Assembly (NCBI GenBank): GCA_020744225.1
Contig: JAGMWG010000001.1
Location: forward strand, 248,001 to 312,000
DNA from: Paraphoma chrysanthemicola
Lineage: Eukaryota > Ascomycota > Dothideomycetes > Pleosporales > Phaeosphaeriaceae
Length of the DNA stretch: 64,000 nucleotides
Reading direction: 5' to 3'
The translations under genes were made by a program, and so were the position numbers. Position 1 is the stretch's first letter. Every line of letters starts with the position of its first letter. The notes under the pieces were generated by a model. The model was given only the letters and a program-made list of their open reading frames with translations, had not been told where the DNA came from and made no database searches. Positions 55,699 through 64,000 of the stretch are shown one piece after another.

Positions 55699-57061
55699 AT
55701 GGCCACGGAAGCTCCAGCGCCCGCACACACGCCCGTGCAATCTCCGCCACCACCTCCACCCACGTCAACAGCATTAGTGCCAGCAGTTCCACCCGCCCCG
55801 TTAACGCATCGCGAGCGACTAGCGCAGTTTAAGATATTAGAGGAAAAGAGACATGAGTTGATCGAGGTAGGCCGTGGGAAGGTTGTTGGTTTCGTTAGGC
55901 ACATGACTCATGCGAGCAGGAATTATTGGCCAAACTCGAATCGACGGAAGCGAAGCTCGCACAGACGGAACTTGACCTCAATTCAGAACAGAATGTGAGG
56001 CGGACATTGCAGAGCGAGGTTGTGGAGGCGAGGGCAAGGGAAGATGCGTTGGCGCAGAGACAGGTATGTTGGGATGACAGGGGGTAGTGGATTGGCTTGG
56101 GGCGTGTGCTAACATAGTGTAGGCGAGGAGACCATTTGCGCTTGTCCTTATTGATGCGGATGCAGAGGGTTTCTTGGTACGTTCTATTGATCGGCCATTC
56201 AATTTGGATGTATACTAACGGTGTGCTTGAAGTTTCAAGACAAGTACTTGACGAAGAAAGCTCAAGGTGGTGAAGCCTTGGCAGACGAACTCATGGTCCG
56301 AGTACGTGAGTACCTAAGGCCACAATTCGAAGATGCGGATTCGATAGATATCATCGTACGCGTGTACTCCAATCTTGAAGGCATGGCCAATTTCCTGGTA
56401 CGACTGGATAAGGTCCGCAATCTGGGACAGCTGCGTGCCTTCTCAACCGGCTTTTGTGGACGCATTTCGAGCTTCGATTGGATCGATACCGGTGTTGGCA
56501 AAGAAGGCAATTCAGGAAGAAAGGTCCGGGGTAAGAAAAACTTTCACATCAAAACAACTGAAAACATACTTACAAAGCATACCAGAAAACCTCGCCTTCT
56601 ACACCACCAACTCCCACCTCCGCCACGTTCTTATTGCCTGCTCCCCAATCGACCTTCCCGCCTCCCTCCTTACAACGCTACCCCTCGAGAAAATCACTCT
56701 CATCGAAAATCTCCCACTCCCCGCACCCCTGACATCCCTCCCTCTCAAAACCACCAAACTCTCCACCATCTTCATCCCGCCACCACCTCTCAAATCGCCC
56801 AAACCACGCGACCGTGACCGCGACCGCGATCGCGGCCGCAACGGCCCGCAACTCCAACTCATGCAGCAAGAAGACGACGCTGGCGGTAGCACATGGCTCG
56901 TCATCCAGCCCGAGCGCGGTCACGAACGGAGTAAAAGCCAGGGCGCGGCGTTGCGAAGGAAGGAGGCAAGGGAGAGGGATGACGATACGAGTAGTTTGAG
57001 TATTAGTATTGGACCGGACAATACTGTCAGTGTGGACAGTGGCCGGAGAAGATTGAGATGA
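55699..57061 (+). CDS. NYN/PIN-like domain protein related to fungal CCCH zinc-finger proteins, but without zinc fingers
   Basis: Five exons, 55699..55866, 55920..56063, 56123..56176, 56233..56530, 56586..57061; introns 53-59 nt; 379 aa. An in-frame ATG at 55687 adds four residues. N-terminus: Pro-rich, then a coiled coil (ELLAKLESTEAKLAQTELDL). The core reads RRPFALVLIDADAEGFLF, LMVRVREYLRPQFEDADSID, IIVRVYSNLEGMA, FDWIDTGVGKEG, KVRENLAFYTTNSHLRHVLI and KITLIENLPLPAPLTSL. These match the N-terminal nuclease-fold region of CCCH proteins in ascomycetes, where the acidic LIDxD and DxGxGKE residues sit at the pocket. The usual C-terminal CCCH fingers are missing; the tail is an Arg/Asp repeat and a basic stretch. 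A possible RNA-related role is inferred. Confidence 0.8.
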
Positions 57062-57617
57062 TGTTACGACACATGGGACAGACATGGGTGGGCACGGAGC
57101 AAGAGGAGGATTAGGGCTGGGTTACGAGGAATGCATATCAAGGCGCATTGAGTCAGATTGGGAATAGCATAGAAAGCGTAGCATAGCAATTTCTCATCGG
57201 CATTTTTCGGCGTCAACTACTTTCCCATACCCATTCGTGAATTCCCATCTGGTGCGCTCGGTTACTGACGTAGCATAAACGACTCGTGTGCTTGGCGCGG
57301 AAATGAGCAAAGCCAAGGCGCCACGCGCTGGAGATAAGAGCGGATTTGAGTGCTTGGCTTTGCACATGGGGAAGAGTCACGCGAGGATGCGAAGATGTGG
57401 AAGGACACGAGTGACGAGTGTGGGTCTGGGGTTGTTGGGGATGGAGATGATCGGCAGGACACCCCGCGATTCGGTAGATGATATGCGGGGAGGTTTAGAG
57501 ATTGAAAAGGATGTATGCGTACATGTATAAGTGTTTACATCCCATACCTAGTGTCTAGTGGACGTTTGCTGCCGTTTGTTGGGAATTTTGTGTATGCCCT
57601 GTTGATCCAAAGTCAAA
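57062..57617. other. Intergenic, promoter of the MFS gene
   Basis: About 550 bp between two plus-strand genes. No motif stands out. Confidence 0.5.
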
Positions 57618-59500
57618 ATGTCGCTTAAAGAAAAAGACCTCGAAGCTGAGACGAAGGAGCGCGTAAGTCTGACTGACTTTCATAACACACATGCAAGATC
57701 ATCGAGAAAGAATTATTAAACTCACGCATGTAGGTCTCCTTCAATGGAAACACCACCCTCGATGTTCAAGATGTACTCGATACTTCCGGTCCCGCATCGC
57801 CGCACAATGAGAAAGAAGACAAAGAAACGCGACGCATCATCAGGAAAATCGATATGCGACTTCTACCAACACTTGCGGTTATATATGCGTTTGCGTTGAT
57901 CGATCGCGTCAATCTGCCAAACGTATGTTTCCAATTTTCTATCGTCCCACTTTCACATCGCCTGATATGCCCTGGAGCACTTTCACGCCACCCGATATAA
58001 CTTGGAACTCATTCACTAATGGCATGATATACTAGGCCCGCATCGCCGGCATGGACACCGATCTGCAACTCTCCATCGGCAGTCGCTACTCCATCCTCAC
58101 CATGATCTTCTTCATCCCCTACATCATATTCCAATTCCCAGCAAACATCATCATCCGCTACCTCGGTCCCGCAATCTGGCTGCCCTCGCTCGTCGTCTGC
58201 TGGGGCGCCGTGACAATTGGTATGGGTTTCGTAACCGACTGGACACAAGCACTTGGTTGCAGAATTATCCTGGGTGTCTTGGAAGCAGGGTATTACCCGG
58301 GCTGCGTGTTCTTGTTGAGTTGTTGGTATGTGCGATTTGAAGTGCAGAAGAGGTTTAGTGGGTTTTATCTTTTGGCTTTGTTGGCGAGTGGGTTTTCGAA
58401 TATATTGGCTTGGGGGTTGAGTGAGATGAGTAAGTGTTATAATATCCACTTTTCCTTTCTGCCCCGTTATGTAGCTCCCGCGATCGTACGATTGATACTG
58501 ACGCGAAAATAGAGGGTCTTGGTGGCCTCAATGGCTGGCAGTGGATATTCGCCATTGAGGGAGCTATCACAGTGCTTCTGGGCATATTTGGATTCGTCGC
58601 TATCATCGATTTCCCAGACAAGGCGACTAACCCACACCCCGTGACGCGTCGACCGTTCCTCACCGTCCCAGAAGCCACGATTATACTCGCACGTATCCAG
58701 CGCGATCGTGGCGACGCCATCGCTGATAAGTTGACATGGGCAACGATATCTCGTCACCTGCGCGACTGGAAGATCTGGGAATTCGCATGGCTCTACTTCC
58801 TCAACAACGTCGTGGCCTACTCCTGGGGTTACTTCCTCCCAATTATCCTGCGCAATGACAGTAAGTCTCTTGTGTCCACAGATTCACTGAAACATACATT
58901 GACTTTCGATCGCAGTGGGCTACTCCGTCGCAATGTCCCAAATCATGTCGTTCCCGCCGTATGTCCTTGCTGCGGCCTGGATGTTTGCGACTGCCTGGGT
59001 CGCTGATCGATACCGCAAGCGCGGTCTAATCATCATCTTCAACTGCACATGGGCCATTATCGGCGTCTGCATGATGGCATACACCTCCGAACCACGGACT
59101 CGCTACGCAGGTGTCTTTCTAGGCGTGTCGGGTGCAAATGCAAATGTGCCGAGTTTGTTGAGCTACATGCACAACAATATTGTTGGGCAGATGAAGAGGA
59201 GTGTGGCGAGTGCGTTGTTGATTGGAGGTGGTGCGTGTGGGGGTATCGCGGCGTCGAATATCTTTAGACAGCAGGATGCGCCGAAGTATACGTAAGTTCT
59301 GAAGTTGAGAAAAGGAGGGATGGATATGTATATATGCTAACATGTGATGCAGGCCGGCTATGGCGGTTGTAATTGCCACGCAGGTGATTAGTATTCTGCA
59401 CGTATTGAAAAACTTCTGGATCTACTCGAGAGCGAACAAGCAGGCTGTTCGTGGTGAAAGGATTCTGGAGGGGCAGGAGGGCTTCAGGCAGACGTTGTGA
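57618..59500 (+). CDS. MFS transporter, anion:cation symporter family (nicotinate/allantoate type)
   Basis: Six exons, 57618..57662, 57734..57922, 58036..58429, 58513..58860, 58916..59291, 59353..59500; 499 aa. Family signs: TRRIIRKIDMRLLPTLAVIY before TM1, then LIDRVNLPNARIAGMDTDL (the DRVNxxNAR block made by a splice), FFIPYIIFQFPANIIIRYLG, WGAVTIGMGFVTDW, and RIILGVLEAGYYPGCVFLLS with the family ExGxxPG motif. A central loop (LGGLNGWQWIFAIEGAITVL) and six further helices follow, with a second-half motif ADRYRKRGL. This set fits the Dal5/Tna1 group of carboxylate and vitamin importers in the plasma membrane; the exact substrate is open. Confidence 0.93.
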
Positions 59501-62151
59501 GGTGTTCGATCTGTTATTACATCGATTTGCACTTGTAGACCTGCGGAGAATCAGAGCATAGCGAGCGAATCACCCCGTTTCGCAGTATGACGAGTGGTGA
59601 AATACATTGCCAGCACTTATGTGCAGTATTCATTACATTGCAAACAATATTAAATGACTAGGAGTCACGACCAGGGCCGGCAGAACACGAAAACAAGCAT
59701 TGTGAGTGCTTTGCAACAAGTCTGAATACTGTCGAACTTCACACTAACGTCAGCCACTGCATAGCGAGACACACTGTGTGACGAGACACTACAGACAATT
59801 CCCAACATGACAAACGCAACAACAGGTTACAAGAGTAGATATTCTTAGAATAGTAACCTTACGCTACAAAGTCTGTTTTCTCTTTGTAGTTTTTAAGAAA
59901 TTAGTTCGGCTTACCGTGCAATACGACAATTTGCTGTGAGCGTCACACGACTGCCTCGCTTTGGCTGGCGGTGAGTGCGTCGAAAGCTCATGCATCTCAT
60001 TGAAACTCCGTCAGCTTGCAGCTTGTTATATCATTATCCTATCCCGAGCACTGCGCTTGCGCTCGAGAGGCTGTTGTGCTTCTGTGCTAATTCTAAGTCC
60101 GCCTGCTAGAAGTGCCAGGTAAGGATAACCCGCACACCTAGCTTAATATAGCTTAGCTGTAATCTATCACTGCTGACTAATAGAACTGTGGCTGTGTGGC
60201 TGTGCGGCACTTCTGCCAAGCGCTCCAGGACACCCCGAAAACCAGCTCGGATTGGGAGCAGGGCTGGATTTGACGCCCCTGGCGTATAGCTCATGTCGAC
60301 AAACACACCCAGCACTGAAACCGCAATCAGCTTCTGATACAGCCATCGTGCAACTTCGAGGCGCAATGTGATGCACGCTCATAGAGATAAACCGTCGCGC
60401 CGCCCTCCAGCTCCGCAGACCCGCCGTTGATCACTCCTCCAACCCACTACGTCCTCGTCCTCCTCGAGCACATCGCAACCAGTACATATACTAAGCAGCA
60501 GCTGGATATTGCTTCAGCTTGTTAAAGAAGAACATCATAACTGGGGTCGTGTGTAAAGAACAGCGTGGGCAGGTCTCACAGAGCGGGCATGGCAGGAGAC
60601 GGACGAGCTGATACGATACAGAATACCAAGATCGGAGTCTACGCTTCGGCAAGCGGAGTGAGTGTTACTAGAAGGACGCTATCGTTGCAAGCATGTCCAA
60701 AGATGGAAACAGTCTGCATATCATAGGAATATAGCTGTTGTGCGGTAATGTTACTAATGGCTCCTCGCTCGAGCATTGCAATCATTAGGGCGGAGAAGAG
60801 GTAATGCAGTCAACTCCTAGCTTGTCCGAAGCAACTTCCTTCTTCATATAAAGGAGCAGGATTCACACAAAAAAACAGCAATGACGCCGATCGCCTGCCG
60901 TACAATCGAGAGAATGTGGCGGTATATGACCGATCCCTATCCGCCGCCTCCAGCCGGCCCCAGATTTTCATTCCCGAGAGGATCGAGACGAGGACGTTTA
61001 GGAGTACGGATGACGATCCTATCCGCCTCGGTAGTATAAGACTGTTCTCACCGCTGATGGAGGTGCTGAGTCACTATTCTCCGGGAGGACCTCGGGACGA
61101 GTATTGAGGGTACAACGAATTAGCCGGAGACATCAAGTAGCAGTAGGGCCATAGATCGGATAGGGTAAGACGAAGCATGGGAAAGAGAAACCTAAGGCTC
61201 ATTGGTGATGCATATAACGTCCGTCCCTGTGGGTCGAACATCCCCCCACAACGAACTACAAACATAACTCAACCATGATATGCCCACATTGCACAACTAT
61301 ATAGAGTCGAGTCGATAAGTTAATTTTCTTTATATCTTTCTCTACCTATTGCAAGGTCTAAATAGCAAAATTACAGCGTTATAGGCCGTGTTCTTCAGCT
61401 TCTTGTCTTGAGCATAGAAGCTAAGACAACAAAACACCCCTGTGCTCTTTTACGCAGCACTATTGCTTAGTTTTTCGGAGCCCCTATGTGATACATGTTT
61501 AGCAGTAGAATACGGTCTTGTTCTTACAATGTGCGCAGCCTCGGTCTAGGTGCTCTCCGAGATTTTCCGGTATGAGATGCCGCTCTCTTGCACCAAGCGA
61601 GAAGACTTAGTGTGCTGACACAGTCAGTATTGAAAGCTTAGCGGGTTGCGATGTGCATCTGCGCTAGGCTTAGATGGCTCGAGCTGTGGCGCACAGTTCT
61701 AGAAGCGTCTGCTAGCTGCCATATAAGCATCTGCATTGAGATCCCGCTTTCCCATTGTTCCATATTCTGATAGGCTGAGAACGCGTTAGTGTTCAGGTCT
61801 ATGTCGGCATGGCTTAGATATTATTGCACGCTGCAGCTCTGCAGGCGGACGCGCCTCAGCCTTGCGGGCGGTGTACTGCGCATGCATAGAGTCACGCCTC
61901 TCTCCGCCTGGGGCTTCAGCCAGGAATACAGCAAAGAGGCAGCAAGCTCAGCACGCGACACTGTGACACACCATCAGAGCCGAGTAGTGTCTTAGCGGTT
62001 GCACTCGTTCGTCTCACTTCCTGTATGCTACTCACCTATCGGCAGCGCGAAAGCAGCTAACTAGTAGCAGGCGCGCACAGCCAGGCTGACCAGGTCAGCT
62101 TCTCGAGTTCAGTCCTGATCGCATGTGCCTACTACACACCTACATGACCCT
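59501..62151. other. Gene-poor stretch before the NLR gene
   Basis: About 2.6 kb, rich in CTAG/TAGC words and without a full gene. A plus frame of about 100 codons (60806-61107) is described separately. Other short frames (60106-60366, 61789-61995) are not convincing. It may be old repeat sequence; no terminal repeats or transposase found by eye. Confidence 0.5.
60806..61107 (+). other. Coding-like frame, possible gene fragment
   Basis: Open frame of about 100 codons with no internal ATG start in a good place (first usable start is GTG). It reads NSNDADRLPYNRENVAVYDR, then SRPQIFIPERIETRTFRSTD and LFSPLMEVLSHYSPGGPRDE before TGA. Composition is protein-like, but no family is recognised and no upstream exon was found. 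It could be the 3' end of a decayed gene. Confidence 0.3.
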
Positions 62152-64000
62152 ATGCGGCTCTTGCACTACAGCGAGAGCGACGAGCTCTGCATCCACAGCT
62201 TCGACGATGGCGATATACCGCGCTACGCGATACTTTCACACACATGGGGAACGGATGGCGACGAAGTGAGCTTCGCAGACCTCCAGACAGGCGTTGGCAA
62301 GACAAAGCCGGGCTACGATAAGATTCTCTTCTGCGGAAGCCAAGCACGACGTGACGGTCTGCGATACTTCTGGGTCGACACATGCTGCATTAACAAAAAC
62401 GACAAGGCTGAGCTCGCCTTTGCTATCAAGTCAATGTTCCGCTGGTACCGCAGCGCAGCGAGCTGTTATGCCTATCTATCAGACGTGTCCAAAAGGAAGA
62501 AGGAAGCATGTGACAGAGATGATGAGCTTAGCTGGGAGCCTGCTTTCATGTCGAGCCGGTGGTTTACGCGTGGCTGGACACTTCAAGAGCTTCTTGCCCC
62601 TGCTGCAGTCAAGTTTTTCTCGCGAGAAGGAGAGAGCCTTGGTAACAAAACATCGCTGCACGCGATGATCCGCGAGATAACCGGCATCCCGTCCGAAGTG
62701 CTCAACGGAGCCCCACTCTCTCGGTACAACGTTAATGAGCGGTTGCGGTGGGCAGAAGGCCGAATGACTGGACGCAACGAGGACAGAGCATATTGCCTGC
62801 AAGGCATCCTCGATATCGAGCTAGCGCCAGTGTATGGTGAGGGCGAGGCTGGCGCTTTTGACCGTCTAAAGCGCGAGTTGTACAAGCTAGAACAATGCAT
62901 TCAAGACGTACGCCAAACAGACCCGCGCGACGACAAGAAGCGCATCGAGGAGACCAAAGGCGGATTGCTAGCAGACTCCTACCACTGGGTCCTCGACAAC
63001 ACCGCATTCAGGCAGTGGCGTGAGGACAAACATAGCCAACTGCTCTGGGTGAAAGGCGATCCTGGCAAGGGAAAGACGATGCTGCTGTGTGGCGTCATCG
63101 ACGAGCTGCAAAGTTCTGTATCTCGGACTGCCCTGCTGTCGTACTTCTTCTGCCAGGCGACCGACTCGCGCATTAACAGTGCGACAGCTGTGCTGCGAGG
63201 CTTGTTGTATATGCTTTTGCACCAGCAGCCGTCGCTTGCGTCGCACGTCCGCAAGAAGTACGACCATGCGGGGAAAAGCTTGTTCAACGATGCGAACGCC
63301 TGGGTCGCCGTATCAGAGATTTTCGCTGACGTGCTGCAAGACGCAAGCCTAAGCACAACGTACTTGGTTATCGACGCGCTCGACGAGTGCGTGACAGACT
63401 TGCCAAGCCTGCTTGCCTTCATCGTGAAGCAGTCATCTGCATCCTCTCGCGTCAAGTGGATCGTGTCTAGCCGCAACTGGCCAGACATCGAAGAAGAGCT
63501 GGAGCGAGCCGAGCACAAAACGAGGCTGAGCCTTGAGCTGAACACCGAGTCAGTAGCAGCAGCAGTCAAGATCTTCATCCAGCAGAAGACACGTCAGCTG
63601 GCGCAAGAGAAGCACTATACACCAGAGATGGAAGACAAAGTGCTCCAGCACTTGGCAGCAAACGCGAACGACACCTTCCTCTGGGTCGCGTTGGTGTGCC
63701 AAGACCTCAAAACGACGCGGACGTGGAACGTGCTTAAGAAGCTAGCCCAGTTTCCGCCAGGGCTCGACTCTCTTTACAGGCGGATGCTGCAGCAGATACA
63801 CGAGTCTGACAGCGCTGAGATCTGTCTACAGGTGCTAGCAGTGACTACTGTCTTGTATCGACCTGTCACAGTCGCTGAGCTTGTTGTGCTCACTAAACAC
63901 CTTGCAGACTTCACTAATAACCTGGAGTCAGTGCGGGAGATGATCAGTCTCTGCGGATCGTTCCTCACGCTGCGGGATGACACAGTCTACTTTGTGCATC
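62152..64000 (+). CDS. HET-NACHT NLR protein (HET-E/HNWD type), 3' truncated by the window
   Basis: The frame stays open from ATG 62152 to the window end (616 codons and one base). It starts MRLLHYSESDELCIHSFDDG and then has the HET domain: YAILSHTWGTDGDEVSFADL, YFWVDTCCINKNDKAELAFA and a GWTLQELLAPAAVKFF end near residue 140. A linker (EDRAYCLQGILDIELAPVYG) leads to the NACHT domain: Walker A GDPGKGKT at residues 302-309, Walker B YLVIDALDEC at 404-413, and the sensor VKWIVSSRNWPDIEE. The winged-helix region follows (GLDSLYRRMLQQI). In Podospora HET-E/D/R the same order is followed by WD40 repeats that read non-self; these would lie right of the window. It is an allorecognition receptor that triggers cell death. 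Confidence 0.93.
   Translation, partial: MRLLHYSESDELCIHSFDDGDIPRYAILSHTWGTDGDEVSFADLQTGVGKTKPGYDKILFCGSQARRDGLRYFWVDTCCINKNDKAELAFAIKSMFRWYRSAASCYAYLSDVSKRKKEACDRDDELSWEPAFMSSRWFTRGWTLQELLAPAAVKFFSREGESLGNKTSLHAMIREITGIPSEVLNGAPLSRYNVNERLRWAEGRMTGRNEDRAYCLQGILDIELAPVYGEGEAGAFDRLKRELYKLEQCIQDVRQTDPRDDKKRIEETKGGLLADSYHWVLDNTAFRQWREDKHSQLLWVKGDPGKGKTMLLCGVIDELQSSVSRTALLSYFFCQATDSRINSATAVLRGLLYMLLHQQPSLASHVRKKYDHAGKSLFNDANAWVAVSEIFADVLQDASLSTTYLVIDALDECVTDLPSLLAFIVKQSSASSRVKWIVSSRNWPDIEEELERAEHKTRLSLELNTESVAAAVKIFIQQKTRQLAQEKHYTPEMEDKVLQHLAANANDTFLWVALVCQDLKTTRTWNVLKKLAQFPPGLDSLYRRMLQQIHESDSAEICLQVLAVTTVLYRPVTVAELVVLTKHLADFTNNLESVREMISLCGSFLTLRDDTVYFVH

Noticed and set aside
55344..55904. 186-aa minus-strand frame rich in Cys and Gly
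   Set aside because: Overlaps the first exon of the NYN-like gene antisense and has low-complexity composition (GGGGGG, AGAGA).

Overview
The window is nuclear DNA of a filamentous ascomycete (Pezizomycotina; Dothideomycetes is my guess from gene style, not proven). The signs are short introns (about 46-90 nt, GTAAGT-type donors, YAG acceptors), three proteins with HET (heterokaryon incompatibility) domains, a DUF3176-type membrane protein, a fungal complex I accessory subunit, a GH5 cellulase, a P450, and the adenylation-reductase half of a hybrid PKS-NRPS. I rebuilt exon structures by hand. For every spliced gene called intact, the exon sum is a multiple of three; the broken BTB-like gene at 11.0-12.1 kb is the exception.

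Layout. 0-25 kb is gene-rich: an acidic C-terminal gene fragment, a large secreted protein, a HET protein, two damaged BTB-like genes, a two-anchor membrane protein, a GPI-anchored repeat protein, a small coiled-coil protein, a vacuolar-type amino acid transporter, a DUF3176 membrane protein and several small conserved unknowns. 25-34 kb is a gene-poor island. It holds a pentanucleotide microsatellite, a chimeric relic that seems to join pieces of an AP endonuclease and a Tat-SF1/Cus2-type RNA-binding protein, one small proline-rich two-exon gene, and a decayed tandem array with a 127-130 bp period. 34-43 kb has a second HET gene, small conserved proteins, a type I membrane protein, an NmrA-like oxidoreductase and a secreted GH5 endoglucanase.

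43-50.5 kb looks like the remnant of a secondary-metabolite locus. An NRPS-like protein (half condensation domain, adenylation, carrier, reductase) has an in-frame TAG inside its reductase domain, eroded adenylation motifs and a carrier-site Ser replaced by Thr. Upstream lie a divergent RRM protein and a complete P450. 51-59.5 kb is conserved housekeeping-like sequence: complex I subunit, RING/coiled-coil protein, NYN-like protein, and an anion:cation symporter family (nicotinate/allantoate type) MFS transporter. From 59.5 kb the sequence turns gene-poor again, then a HET-NACHT NLR starts at 62,152 and runs off the window end, as is usual for repeat-flanked allorecognition genes.

I found no tRNA, rRNA, CRISPR array or intact transposon. 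The best candidates for something undescribed are the chimeric AP-endonuclease/RRM relic, the hidden tandem array, and the NRPS-like protein that kept a long open frame while losing its catalytic motifs.
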